Shown: piece by piece, positions 1-12,965 of the stretch
How the letters are laid out: every line of letters begins with the position of its first letter
How positions within the stretch are numbered: position 1 is the stretch's first letter
Source: Sipunculus nudus
Lineage: Eukaryota > Annelida > Sipuncula > Golfingiida > Sipunculidae
Direction of reading: 5' to 3'
Assembly (NCBI GenBank): GCA_026874595.1
Contig: CM049318.1
Coordinates: 46,108,456-46,172,455 of the forward strand
Length of the DNA stretch: 64,000 nt
Position numbers and translations under genes: made by a program
Notes under the pieces: generated by a model
Told to the model about the DNA's origin: nothing
The model's database searches: none
What the model saw: only the letters and a program-made list of their open reading frames with translations

Positions 1-1937
1 ATATGATGGAAGAACCACAATTGGTTGATATATGGCGCCATCGAATTTGGTTCATCAGTAATAATCTTCAATATTCTGTAACACATGTCGCAATTAAGCC
101 CGCTTTAAAAAATGATCACAGTTTAGTAGAACTTAAAATAAAATTTGAACATTGTAGGAGCCCAGGGAAAAGGTTCTGGAAATTTAACGAATCACTTTTG
201 GCGGATTCTTTATTTATGAATAATTGCATGGAAATTATAAGTAAAGTATTGAACATTATAAACCCCATGAAAATAAAAATACTGTTTGGGAATTAATTAA
301 ATGTGAAGTAAGAGCATATTGCATCAAATATGCCATCACAAAGGCCAAAGAAAGGCGCCGCTTAGAGGAATCTATAAATAAAGAGTTAATGTTATTGAAA
401 GAAAATAATTATGATAGAAAAGATGATGAGAGGTTCCAATATTTGTAGAGAGAACTAGACTCTATTAATAGTCTTAATACTGAAGGTGCTATGCTGAGAT
501 CTAAAGCGAAATACGTGAAACACGGAGAGCATAATGCAAGTACTTTTTCAGTCTAGAAAAGAGAAATCAATCAATTAAAAATATTCAATCTTTACTGTAT
601 GGAAATAAGCTTAAAACTGACCCCAACCTTATTTTGAAGCGACAAGAACAATTTTATTGTGAACTTTTTAATTATGAACAAATAAATGAAGATGGTGGAA
701 ACTTCTTTTCTTAATCATGATTACTATGTAAACAAATTAATTGAAGATGAAGTCTCTGGCTGTGACCTAGAACTGTCAGAAATAGAGTTTAAAAAGGCTA
801 TAATGGAAATGTCCAACGGTAAATCACCTGGTAAAGATGAATTTACTGTTGAATTTTATAAATATTTTTGGAACGACATAAAGATTCTACTTCTCTTTCG
901 AAACTGGTTTACTCTCAGTTAAACAGAGACGGGGTATTATAACACTTCTACCTAAAACAGATAAGGACTTAAAAATAATAAATAATTGGCGCCAAATTCC
1001 CTCCTTAATACTGACTACAAAATTTTAACAAAGGTATTCGCTATAAGACTTCAAACTGTTTCCCAAGCATAATTAGTAGTAGTCAAATGGGCTTCTTAAA
1101 AGGAAGACAAATTGGCTGCAGTATCAATAATATTGAAGATATATACGATTATTGTAATGAACATAATTTATTAGGATACATGTTAATAGCTGATTTTGAA
1201 AAAGCTTTCGACTCCTTTAGTTGGAAATTAATAAACAAGACATTTAAATATTTTAACTTTGGCTCTATAATGATATAGAGAGTTGTGTAATAAATAACGG
1301 TTTTGCATCATGATTCTTCAAATTACACAGGGGAATAAGACGTCCCTTATCCGCACTCGTTTTTATCACTGCTGTAGAAATGCTATCAATTGAAATAAAA
1401 ACTAATATTCATGGCGTTACGATAGGTTACACAGAATACCATCTTGTACAATTAGCTGATGACACTAAAATATTTATAAGGGATGAAGATTCAATGCATA
1501 CAAAAAATTAGAAAAATTGAGAGGCGCATCTGAAATAACGATCAATTTGAACAAGTCGTACATCATTCGATTAGGGAAAAACTACAATAATCAAAACAGT
1601 ATATGTGGGATTAACTGTCAGGATGGGCCATTTAAGATTTTAGGGATTTGGTTCTCAGCAAATATAGCTGAAATGGATAGATTAGATTTTCTTACCAGAA
1701 TACAGAAACTTCGAAGTATAATAATTATTTGGTGTCAAAGAGAAAAATTAACATTAAAAGGAAAAATAACAATAATTAAAAGTTAAGGCATTTCTCAATT
1801 ACTGTACGCAGGAAGTGCGCTGTGTGTTCCAGCACTGTTGGTTCAGGAAGCAAATAGTATACTTTTTAATTTTTTATGGAAAAATAAACCTGATAAGATT
1901 AAACGTGCACATACCTGTGGCAAAAGTGGCTTAAAAA

Positions 1938-1985
<48 letters not shown>

Positions 1986-3015
1986 GTAATGTAAATAAAG
2001 TGTAAAGTTAAACTGGATAAATTTGATTTGTCGGGATATATTCAAACCGTTGCCGATGTATATTTTAAAGGCTATAACTTGCGTGATATGTTAGTATTTT
2101 CATATGGTATGGAAGATATACCGCATAAATTATCTCGATTCTATAAGCAGTTGCTAGAGTCATGGGTTTATTTTTAGAGAAAAGTGTGTTTAGGAGGTAG
2201 TCTTGAATCAGCCATTATAGATTATTAAAAACATACGATGTGGAGGAAAGATGATATTCTATAAAGATTATTATGGGAAAAAAATATATCTTTGCAAGAT
2301 ATTGTTAGTAATTCTAAATTTTTAAGCTTCGAGGAAGCTAACTTAAAATATGGTTTGAAAAATGGAGACTGCAATACAAAGTAACTGGAAACAATTTGTT
2401 TCAGCAACGGGCATTGTAAAGGATATCATAGAACGACATGTACTTGATACTGTTATAGGAAAATTAGATTTGTATAAATGCAGGGCAAGAGATTTTTTTA
2501 TGAAACCACGATATCCACTGAATATGAACCCCCGTCAGCAGTGTCCAAATGGGAAAAGGTATATTGTGATATGGATTGGGAAGTTAGCTTTTAAATTAGT
2601 TAAAGATATCAGGATACAAACTCTTCAGTTTAAAATATTAACACAAATTTTCCCTTGTAATCTTAAGTTATTCCAATAGCGTATTGTTCATTCACCAAGA
2701 TGCTACCATTGTAAAGATATGGATACAATATTTAACACTACTTTACTGAATGTGATACTGTTAAAATATTCTGGAATTCATTCCATTCTTGGTGGTGAAA
2801 TATATCCACTTGTTACTTTCATTTTAAAGGTAAAGAAATTATATTTGGTGCGTTTAATGTTGAAAGTATCATGATCAAAGCTCTGAATTACTGTCTGCTT
2901 ATGGCAAAGAGATATGTATACGCCGTGAAATATTCAGGAAAATGTTTATTCTTTTTAGAATACTTACAGGACCTTAAATACAGGTTAGAAACTGATCTTT
3001 ATATAAAACAAGTCA
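1..3015 (+). pseudogene. Decayed L1-type LINE ORF2 (reverse transcriptase) remnant
   Basis: Reverse-transcriptase fragments in shifting frames run through this stretch in the order expected of ORF2 of an L1/Tx1-type non-LTR retrotransposon. At 686-922 the motif NGKSPGKDEFTVEFYK is the fingers region. At 1087-1278 GFLKGRQIG and IADFEKAFDSFSW carry the first palm aspartate. Near 1449-1472 QLADDTKIF holds the catalytic Asp pair (codons 1458-1463). At 1517-1786 the thumb region ends in LTLKGKITIIKS. A TA microsatellite at 1938-1982 interrupts the copy. At 2362-2760 is the C-terminal region, with a CYHCKD zinc-like motif after a stop. Several stops and frameshifts make it inactive. The 5' end lies outside the window. 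The clade is inferred from motif style only. Confidence 0.8.
1938..1982. repeat. (TA)n microsatellite
   Basis: An uninterrupted TA dinucleotide run of about 44 bp, lying inside the LINE remnant between its thumb region and its C-terminal region. Confidence 0.95.
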
Positions 3016-4538
3016 CCCATGGGTCATGACGCTCAGCTGCCAAGCATGACCTGCGACATCATGGGCTGAGATTCACAACTTCCAGTCAAATTTTGAAGAA
3101 ACAATTTGCCAATTTGTTGAAATTTTCTACGACAAAAGAAATATATATCACCTATATCTGGTTAAAACACAGTGAATTGATGGTCTGAGGAAAATGTATG
3201 ATTGTAAAGGTATCCAGAACTATTCCCATAGCTTACTTGATACCTGTCAGTCTCAATGGGTACACCACAAAGGGCAAATATAAGATCAAAATATATAACA
3301 AAAAATCAAGGAAATACATGCAAGAATTATTGAGAAACAGGTGCTTCTATATAAATTTTTATTCAATACAAGCCAACTGTACTGCACTTTCACATATGAT
3401 GATAATATTTATTCAGAAATATTTGACCCAATCCTTTGCAAGTTTACATTAATATACGTCCGACTGCCTTCACTTTAACAGTTCTTGAGATAATATGATC
3501 AAAAGGAATTTAAAGATGGTTGCCTGGTGGCCATTTTGGACTTCTGACAGGTCTGAAATCAGACAACCATTCTCTAAATCGGACCAAAATTTGATGGTCT
3601 GAGGAAAATGTATGATTGTAAAGGTATCCAGAATCATTTTTGCTTGTCAAACTGATTGATGCATAGATGTGGCATATGTGAAAGACTGAGGGTTCGGGTC
3701 GAACAGTTTCACTTGAAATATGTTCACAAGCATTTAGAACAATATTGTGACCTTGACCTTTGACCATTTGAACTCAACTTCAATAGGCTTCTTCCCCTAT
3801 TGGTAGGTAAGCCATATATGACAGATGGAAAGTATAGATTGAAAAGTTTGCCTGAAAATGACTCCACGCAAGAAGAGGGTGCTGTGAACTTGACCTTTGA
3901 CCTCAAAATCAACAGGTCTTTTCCCCTGTTGGCAGAGAAGCGATATCAGTGCTGAAAGGTTTGGAATGAAAGGTCTAGCTTGAAATGTGTCCACAACCTT
4001 TTCAAAGAAGTGGATCCTGTGACCCTGACCTTTGACCTTGTGACCTTAACATCTATAGGATTCTTCTCCCACTTAGTAGGTGAGCTATATGTGAAAGATC
4101 AAAGAATTGGGATGAAAGGTTTGGCTTAAAATGCATCCACAGGCTTTTCAAAGAAGTTGGTTCTGTGACCTTGACCTTTGACCTTGTGACCTCAAAATAA
4201 TTATGGTTTTTCCCTTGTTGGTAGGTGAGCTGTATGTGAAAGATGGAAGGTTTGGGATGAAAATTTTGGCTAAAAGAATTATTTCTGGGGGGTGCAAACA
4301 CACCCCATAACTTCGAGAATATAGGTCGCAGTGACCTAATTTCAGGTTTGCAAGGAGATCTTTTTAGAACCTCTAAGACTGCATAGGGTTCATGGCCTTA
4401 GCACCTACGGTTACGATTTGTGCCCTGCTAACGGACGGATGGCCGGCCGGACGGCCGGCTTGACGGACAGACGGAAGGACGACAGACAAAGACCCATCGC
4501 TATAGCCCAGCATGACTGAAAGTCAGCTGAGCTAAAAA
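3008..4538 (+). repeat. Dispersed repeat family, long copy A
   Basis: One end carries a word like GTCATGACGCTCAGCTG (3024-3040). The other end is AGTCAGCTGAGCTAAAA (4521-4537). Both ends recur elsewhere in the window around sequence of the same type. From about 3730 to 4270 there are four diverged units of about 140 bp, each holding a GTGACCTTGACCTTTGACC block and a TTGGTAGGTGAGC-like block. After them come a CTGCTAACGGACGGA stretch and a purine-rich GACGGACAGACGG tail. No long open frame is present. It looks like a non-autonomous mobile repeat. I cannot name it, and calling the two ends the true termini is inference from recurrence. Confidence 0.6.
3177..3633. repeat. 43-bp exact direct repeat bracketing 371 bp
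   Basis: The 43 bases at 3177-3219 (starting TTGATGGTCTGAGG, ending GGTATCCAGAA) recur without a mismatch at 3591-3633. The sequences between and beyond the copies do not match, so this is not a simple tandem duplication. Confidence 0.9.
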
Positions 4539-4794
4539 CTGTAAGTTAAAGAAAAATATGGATAGTATAGAAATATTAATTTATGTCTATTTAAAACTGT
4601 GAATGTTGTGGTGATGTAATTACTTTCAAAATAAAACTATTAAAAAATGTAAATAACTATGGATTTACTTAAAAATATTTAAATACTAGGTAATAAAAAA
4701 AGAAACCTTAGCACTGAAACCTAATAACGAATGAATGGTAAAAGAAATTGCTAAAATGAGGGGCGGGGGCGGGGGGGGAGAAGCTCTTAAGGTA

Positions 4795-5404
4795 GTATCT
4801 CACTGGACTGCGACAGCTTGCGACTAGTTGAAGACACGACAATTGCGAGAAAATACGCGAATTAGCGACAATTTTCACTTGCAATCTCACTGAATCGTAT
4901 TTACGACATGTTAGCGAACATCGTACCAGTGTTTGGCTCATAAATCGGCTGGAGCTCGTATACCCGTCGTGCGAATGTCGTGCGATGTTCCAAGACATTC
5001 GCACGACATTTGTGAAATATTCGCACGACCATTCGCGACCAAAATGTCAGATTCTCATTTTTTATCTCCAAATATTCGCAATGTAGTTGCATAGGTCGCA
5101 AACCCCTCTCAAAGTTGTCTCGCAATTCTCGCAATACCTGACTCGCAGAAACTGACTTGAGAACAGTTCGAGACATGTTTGAGACGGGTTTGAGACACAA
5201 GCGACGCCTCTGCGACTATTTTGCAATAAAATGTTGTTTTGCAAATTTTTTGAACATGTTCAAAATTTGTGCGACATGTTAGCGACACTATGCGAATCAC
5301 ACGAGGAAAATGAGAACCGCCGCGAATGTTTTACGACTCTTTTGAGACTCTCTTGCGAATGAATTCGCAATTTGTCGCAAAGCTGTCGCAGCCTAGTGAG
5401 ATAC
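4795..5404. mobile_element. TCGC-rich MITE with inverted ends
   Basis: The ends are inverted copies: GTATCTCACT then GCGACAGCTTGCGAC on the left, and GTCGCAAAGCTGTCGC then AGTGAGATAC on the right. The interior is packed with short words such as TTCGCACGACATT and GCGAC in both orientations, so much of the 610 bp can fold back. The minus-strand open frames of 60-99 codons here are products of this biased sequence and not genes. No clear target duplication was found; the flanks share only AGG. A non-autonomous DNA transposon is the best reading, superfamily unknown. Confidence 0.7.
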
Positions 5405-8000
5405 AGGCTTTACGGATCCGCCTCTGTCAACCTCAATGAAAACATGATAGTTCCTCGCCACCTGGCGGGGTTATAACACAATAATAACAGCTAGGCCGCA
5501 CACACAAGTAAAAGCTCATTTATACCATGCCTTCAACCTTACTGGCATCAAAAGCCAGCCACAAAAATGCAGGTTATGTATTATATGAGGTTAACTTGCG
5601 AGGGAAATTCGTGTATGGTTGCCTTTGAAAAAATGAAAGACAGTTACTCTTGTTTAAGGACAAATCCCGACACGATTAAACAAGACAACAGCTAGTTTTA
5701 GACATTCCGAAAGGACGCCCACAGGAACCATTCTTCTGTCAGAGCGCAACCATAATCACCTTGTACATCAAGCGGAAGTGGAGGGATCGTCTGTAATCTC
5801 CTTAAAAGTCTGCCTCAAGACTTCGCGTCATGTGACACGAAATGTTTGTCCCTGCACAAAAAAATCGATAAACTGACCCTTGCAGCAAACAATTATTTGT
5901 GACCGCCTGGAAGCAGTTCCCCCTCGACATCTTGCACTCAACATGTACACACTATGACATGTGTAGTCAGTGCAAACACAGGTCTTGGAGTCTTGTCAGG
6001 CTGTAAGGTTCCGTTAACAAGGGTTATCAAAATGCATAAAAACAAAAAATTTCTAATAGTTACTATTTGGCCAGAAATAACCGTCCTATAAGATTCTGAG
6101 TCAATCAACCTCAATATCTGTTAATTCTTAAAGCCCAATTCACATGCAGACATTTTACTCATGGCGTTATTTTTTACGCCTGCGATTTTAATCCTGCTTG
6201 GGAGTATATTAACTATGTGTTCACATGACATCGATGTCCCGTATGCAAACTGACATTTTGACGCACCATGTGAAGTAAACAAGGGCCAAAAGACCCAAAG
6301 CTCTCATGGAAACATTTTCAGTCTGATAATATTATAAAAGCAAGAATTTCATGCCATGGTGGGCGGACTGGAGCTTTTAGGACAAGGACATTCTGGACCA
6401 GGACATTCCGGACGTTTCGGACAGGCATTTATTGCATGGAGGGACATTTCGGCCAGGTTCCATAAACAGGGATTAATAATAGATTAGATGCCAGTATACT
6501 TCTTGAACCTGAGGTGTTAAAAATGTGGCAAATGTGAGCTTAATTGGCCAATATATTTAGTCACAAAAAAGACCAAAGGTAAAAAAAATTGCATCAGAAT
6601 TTCTGTTTGAACAATGCATTTTTATAAGGTATGTAGTTTGTCATACTCAGAGTCTACAAAAATCAACTGAGGGTAATATGAATATTTTAAGTTTTTCTTA
6701 TACCCGGAGTCGAAATTTTTAAAGATATAAGTTTTTGACATAAATGACATTACAAATCCTCATTGCAGTCATACCATTTCCATCCACGGTACTAAAGTTA
6801 GCAAAACTAATAGTATAATAAAATTGGGTACTGAAAAGTGTAAAATTAAATATTTTTTTCGGATTAAAATATGATTTTAGATGATTTTTTATTCATGAAA
6901 ATAGCGTATTTATGGTTTTATTTCACATACTTCTTTCTCGTCCTTTATATCCATGGTCATAATGTTGTTTGTTTTACTGGGATGCATTTTATAATTTCTT
7001 GACTGTGTTTTAAAACAAACTTTGACGAAATACTATATTTCTGTGAAGAGATATGACCGCATTTGTACTTCAAGATTACCCTTACCCCAAGTGGTTAATC
7101 AAGGTACGATTAAACGATTGCAATCATGCGATACAATTCTTCTTGTGAACACACGTTTATATCCATGCCCACTCTAACCAACTTGCTGTAGAGTTGTTTT
7201 TTTATGTTAACTGGGGATTGTTCGTTAAATATATCATATCTAAATTTCAAATTTTTTAAAAACTGATAGTTTCTTATATAAGTGGACTCCACTTTTACAA
7301 TAGACATGTATAGTTCCATTTCTTTGTGCAACATTTCTTTCAATGGTACCACAGATATAATTTATAAGAGTGTTTATGACTGATGATCGAAGTTTGGCAT
7401 ACTATCTTTGCACGTCAGAAGCGGATCCGGGGCAAGGGGGTCCCCATTTTACATCCATCGGACCCTTTTTTGAGGGTTTCAGACCAATTTTTGCGGCCTG
7501 CCCCCCCCCCCCCCCCCTTTTCCAGATCTGGGGAACATTTTTTAGGCTTTGTCATTATTCCTCCTGTGTTGGAACCCAGAGGACACGTTGAATCTTTAGA
7601 ACGGCTTGTCCCTATGAATGCTTGGGGTAGAGTTTGCTCCCTAGTTTTAAGTGTCGCTGACTTGTAACGTTTTTATTTCTTAATCGTTTTGCTTTATTTT
7701 ATTTCTTTTAACTATAGAGTTGGTCTTTCTACCGAATATTGATTACTGCATCGTCCTTGGTTCATCTACCACTAGATCGGCTATACTGCTCTTATAGTTC
7801 ACCGACTCAATCGGAAATTTTAATCGTTATAATAAACAGATATTTCTATCCTGTTAGTTCACACATTTTGGAACGGTTTTTAATATATCCATTAAATTGC
7901 ATTATTTTATATGAACTGTCATGTTTCTCATAATGATTATTTTTTTCCAGGAATATATAGGACCCCGGTTATAAAAGATGTAGCCTTCTGGTTCGTGCTA
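5405..8000. other. Intergenic, no gene recognised
   Basis: AT-rich sequence with no coding region I can support. It contains a short GGACATTC-type duplication near 6377-6430. At 7416-7560 there is a GGATCCGGGGCAAGGGGGTCC...C(18) stretch of the G/C-rich, hAT-MITE-like type also seen at 33.5 and 38.5 kb. Confidence 0.5.
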
Positions 8001-8540
8001 CCCTGTCGATTATTATCAGACATGTCGGAATTCCAGTATGGCTGCCACAGCCCAATCGCTGATTTTATTTCACGCACGATATCTCAACAGCAACATACTT
8101 CAGCTTTCACAAATTCACTGGGATGATTGATATGTATGAGGGCTCCAGACCTATTGAATTACAGACCTGTCGGATTTCCAATAAGGCCACCACAGTCCAA
8201 TAGCTGATTTTCTTTCGCGCGCGATAACTCAAAACAACATACATCAGCCTTCCCAAATTTATAGAGATGATTGGTAAGGGCTCCATCTCTGTCGAATTAA
8301 AGACCTGTCGGAATTCCAATATGGCAGCAAGACCACAATCGATGATTTTCTTTCGCAACCGATATCTCAACAAGAACCTGCTTGATCTTTCTCAAATTCA
8401 CAGGGATCATTGGTGCCTATATGGGGGCTTCTGACCTATTGAAATACAGACTTGCTAAAAATCAAATATGGCAACAAATACAGTCGGTGATCTTCTATTG
8501 CACACATTATTTTAGACATATCTTCTTCAATATTATTTGA
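8000..8540 (+). repeat. Tandem array, ~140-bp diverged units
   Basis: The word TCGGAATTCCAATATGGC, or a variant of it, starts units near 8025, 8170, 8308 and (weaker) 8455. Each is followed by a GCTGATTTTCTTTCGC block, a TATCTCAACA block and an ATTGGT...GGGCTCC block. The spacing is 145, 138 and about 147 bp. Units are diverged and without a coding frame. Confidence 0.75.
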
Positions 8541-9355
8541 ACAAGTAGGATTTTTCCCCTCATGCATATGGATAAAAACCTATATCTGTTAACCTAAACT
8601 TTTCACACATATGTAAACTAGTCAAGCACTACCAGAAATGTGGGCCTCTCTGAGGACCATTGTCCAAGCACATATAGTTTTGTTTATATCAACATGTTTA
8701 TGTTATGTGGGGGCCCGCCAAAATAATCGGAACAAATTCAGCAAGGGCATCTGGCAGCAGGTCAGATTGAAAATGGCATTTTGCAACAAGTGAACTTTTT
8801 CCTCCGCATATATGCAACCTACCACCTATAGGGCTACATGAATTACCCATTTGTCAACATTGCTGTGTTTACAAACATGTTGTTAAACAAATTCACACAT
8901 CCTTCACGGAGGCCTTATAAGATCTTTTCACAATAAAAATTACCCTTCGATCATTAAAATATATACAAAGAGGAAGCTAGAAGTATCCCATACCTTCTTT
9001 TTCAAAAGGTAGGCGATTGGGTACCTTTAATTTGCTCTGTCCTAGTTTTCATATAATGAAATATTTCTCCGTGTCGAATAGCTTACATTTCTTTGTTGTG
9101 GTAGAGCAGGCCTTGCGTTTCGTGACTGATGGTATATGGTACTTTTTATTAACTTTATGTGGAGTTATTCCTGTATTTCTCGTTTTTAAAACTATAATAT
9201 GTCCGTAATATCGTGTTTTAAATGCGTTCTCTGTTAGTTCACTGTCAGTTCTTTGTTAGTGGCTATTGTCTTACAATATGAAAGTAATCTTATAAACATA
9301 AAATATATTCACATCGTTCCACTGACGTACATTTTTGTGCAGGTAACGTTTTACA

Positions 9356-9391
9356 CCAGGGGCGTAGCCAGGCCCCCCCCCCCCCCCCCGG
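9356..9391 (+). mobile_element. Isolated hAT-like terminus
   Basis: CAGGGGCGTAGCCAGGCCCC followed by a C run resembles hAT-type element ends. A reverse-oriented CCTGGCTACGCCCCTG lies at 50379-50394, 41 kb away, so the two are more likely independent copies than one element. I found no matching partner nearby. Confidence 0.4.
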
Positions 9392-9399
9392 GTCGCATC

Positions 9400-11090
9400 C
9401 AGTACTCTCCGTCCTTCTGGAATTTCACATAATAATAATAATTAAATTTTCTAAAACACAATCATGAAATTCCTGTTACTGGTATCCGCAGATTTTCTAA
9501 CTTTTATTAGGTTTGAGTCTGCACATATGAAATTTTTTATTTACAGAAAACAGTTTATTCAGGAGAACAAGGCCTCAGGCCCAAAGTTCCAACATACATG
9601 TGGAACATATGTACCATTTACAATATATATTGTCCTAGAAATAAAAAAAAAATCTCCCCTGCTAAGCTCTTGAGATCCCCCTTTAAAGTGCACACAAGTA
9701 CGGCCACTCAGCAAAAAAGGTTGTTTGCAAATTCCAAGATGTCATGTCCAAGACGAAAACCATGGGACGAAAATCATGCAGTTGATTTGAAAGTATTTTT
9801 TTCAAACGAAAGACTTTTATGTAAACGAATATCCCCATACTTTCTCAAAGACAAGTTCAATCATTTCTACCTTCCGAAAACGAACGAGCCCTACACGGCA
9901 GTGAATATTCAAGCAATGAAAAAATTAATTTTTTTAAGCATTGGGAATAATTATACATCAAACACGTTTCCTGTCGAATTCATGATGAAAGAATGGAAGG
10001 TTGAACTGTGGCTTTGTTCCTGATGTCCTGTTACTCACCCCTATCATATGCCCTGGGCTACGTGGAATGTGGTCTGATAAAATCAAGTGTGTTTTATTTG
10101 ACTTTGTTTTGAAATACAACACCGCTCGAGGCTATTACCATAAACAGTTGCCCAGACAGTTGCCTTGAGTAAAAAGCACGTTTGGCACCACAAAGTAATA
10201 TTATGTTGATCGTTCTCTTGTAACCTGGTAAGCAAAACTTCTCAAACTATGTGTAGGTCTATCTGAAAAATATACAAAGTATTCGCAGAATGTTACTGAA
10301 CGGACAGACAAGTGAAAAATCCACCAGTTCTAAAGTCTCGACGATGCGCTTTTATATATGTTGTAACGATGTCATATATAACTGAAAACTATCAAATACT
10401 AAAGCGTTGATACCATACCACCACTACCATTATTTTTATTATTATCATTATTATTATTATCATTTAACTTCAGCTCGGACTGTATATGTTTTCCCTTGGT
10501 TCGTTAGTTTGTTTGTTAGCATCTTACAGTGACCCCTAACGACAGCTTTAAGTAGATACAAGTATCCCGGTTAGTTGTCTTCTGATTTGCAGGCTATTAT
10601 TATATATAGTTATTGCAGCAATTTAGTTGCAAGAACAGTGAAGAATAAAATGAATACTCCCACGATGCTCACCTGCTCACATGCAAACGTCAACACTAAT
10701 ACGTAACCTTGCTGCGCACACTCAAAAATCACTGGCTCACATACATACGCCACCTGCATACTTAAAACAAGGGACCTTTGGGTCATGGCGCTCAGATGAA
10801 ATTGATTCTGGTATTTGTATAAAATCCTTGTGGTTGAGTTGAAGGCGTAGTTTTATGGATTACATGAAGGATGCAGGAGTCACTTATCATCACATACATG
10901 TAAAAGTTAAAGTATTTCAACTGTGTGACTGTAATATACATGTAAATATATCCACTGGGAATAACGAAACTCTGAAAGCTGAAACATAATAAAACACATT
11001 TAATCAATGCATGATATTGGGGGGGGGGGGGGGTGGGGGGGGGGGGTGGAGAGCGGAGTTACAACACTTCTCCATATACATACATGATAT
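9400..11090. other. Intergenic, no gene recognised
   Basis: AT-rich sequence. An open frame at 9598-10023 (141 codons) matches no family I know and lacks supporting splice or composition signals. There is a short ATT microsatellite at 10435-10466, an AAGGGACCTTTGGGTCATGGCGCTCAG repeat-family end at about 10768-10794, and a G-rich homopolymer tract at 11020-11049. Confidence 0.5.
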
Positions 11091-11099
11091 GAAATTTAA

Positions 11100-12480
11100 T
11101 TCAACATAACATTGCTTACAGAAAAAAATAGACGAATCAGTTGAGTGACCTTGAGAGTGAATGCCGAGGAACTAGGGCTAGTAGAATGACATATATCACA
11201 CAAAATAACATGAAAGCATACAAAGCTTACAACAACTGACAAACGGAAAAACATCCTGACACACTGACACATTTTAGATAACATATGATTAGATAAACAT
11301 ATGGAGAAGATATATAGAAACAAAATGAGCTATAGTTTGTGCAGATAAAGTTCACAGTTTTGGAGGAAAGGCCAAGCACTGATATTTTGCAGTGGTTCGA
11401 TTGCAGCGCCCCTAGCAACCATATCCCGAAAATGAAAAAAAAAACGTTTTCAAGGTATTAGTGTAAGACATCAGATGTACTAAAACTGTGGTCTGTACAA
11501 TGGTGTATGTGACACGCAAAACCAGCAAACAGGCGAATTTGAGGACAACTGACAGACGGACACACTGACAAAGTGACTCCAAATGACTACAGTAGGTTGT
11601 GGAGAAGACTCAGAGGAAGAAAATAAGCTATAGTTTATGTAATGGAGGCTTTGAAATTTGGAGATACGGCCAATATAATGATATAAGTGGGAGGGTCGTG
11701 TTCAGCACCCCCTAGCGGCCATGTCGGGAAAATAAAAAATACGTTTTGAGATATTAGTGTATGACATCAGATGTTCCCGTTTCAAAAAGTTTCTTTCAAA
11801 ACTGTGGCCTGTAGAATACTCTTTGTGAGATGCACGAACCAGCAAGCAGGCGAATTTGAGGACAACTGAAAAACAGACGGACACACTGACAAAATGACTC
11901 AAGACTGAGTCCAAATGACTACACCAGGTTATGGAGAAGACTCAGAGGGAGGAAATAAGCTAAAGTTTATGTAATTGATATTTATAGTTCTGGAGATATT
12001 GCAAAAAAAATATATTGAGGAGGGTCGAGTGCAGCGCCCCTTAGTGACCATATCAGGAAAATGAAAAACCTCATTCGGGATATAACTGTAAGACATAAGA
12101 TGTAATAGTTTCAAAAGGATTCTTTAAAAACTGTTGCCTGTAGAATGTTATATGTGAGACGCAAGCAACAGTAAGCAGGCTGATTTGAGGACAACTGACA
12201 AATAGACAGACATACTGACAAAGTGACACAAGATTGAGACCAGATGACTTAACGAGTTTATGGAGAAGACTAAGAGGAAGAAAATAAGCTATAGTTTTTG
12301 TAATTGAGGCTTATAATTCTGGAGATATGGCCAAAACATGATTTGTTAGGGAGGTTTGAATACAGCGCCCCCTAGCGGCCGCATTAAAAACATGGAAAAA
12401 AAAAAACGATTTCGAGAGAAAAGTGTAGGACTAACGATATGTCAGTTTCACAAAGATTCCTGCAAATCTGTGGCTTCCTG
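11100..12480 (+). repeat. Tandem array, ~300-330 bp units, about four copies
   Basis: The marker GCAGCGCCCCCTAGCGGCC, or a variant, occurs near 11404, 11702, 12031 and 12363, spaced 296-332 bp apart. Each marker is followed by a GGAAAATGAAAAA block, a TAAGACATCAGATGT block, a CTGTGGCCTGTAGAAT block and a GAGGACAACTGACAAACAGACGGACACACTGACAAA block. The copies are clearly diverged. Minus-strand open frames here are by-products. Confidence 0.8.
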
Positions 12481-12569
12481 GGCAAGATGACTGAGATCTC
12501 GAAATATCTCGCTTGACGAGATATTATACGAGATATTGCGAGATTTTTTAATAAAATCTTCAGTTCTAG

Positions 12570-12965
12570 TTTAATGCTACCTGATGCTAAATACTAGACC
12601 GCTGTAGCTTTACAACTGACAAAGAAGAATATCAGCACTTTTACCCGAAAATGCGTTACCATGGTTACCGCAAATTAAGAAGACAGGCCTTGGAATGACG
12701 ATTAAAATGAGCTACTGTTGCAGTAGATACGGCTAATAGTCACACGGATATGAAGAAAAAAACCGTTTTGCAAAATTTTTGATGACCATGACCTTGGCCT
12801 TTGACCTATATTGACCAAAAACAAAAGGCTCCTGTCATTTTACATTTTCCATCAACTGTGTAAGTTTAAAAGCGATTGCAGCAAAATTGCGAATTGTAGA
12901 GAGGGAACAGACGACAGACATACAGACAGACTAGACGACCATAGGTCGAGAACTTGCCGGAACTA
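12570..12965 (+). repeat. ~390-bp repeat, copy 1 of 2
   Basis: Shares an ordered set of blocks with 13745-14110: ATGCTACnTnATG, AAATGCGTTACCATGG, TGACGATTAAAATGAGCTA, ATATGAAGAAAAAACCGTTT, GACCTTTGACCTAT, AAACAAAAGGCT. It is non-coding and ends in the same kind of GACAGACATACAGACAGAC tail as other families here. Confidence 0.75.

Noticed and set aside
4901-5300. Cluster of minus-strand open frames with CRTNF/CETTL-like residues
   Set aside because: Generated by the repeated GCGAC/TTCGCA words of the MITE at 4795-5404.
9598-10023. 141-codon open frame
   Set aside because: No recognisable family, no splice or start context of note, and composition like the AT-rich background; chance is the simpler explanation.
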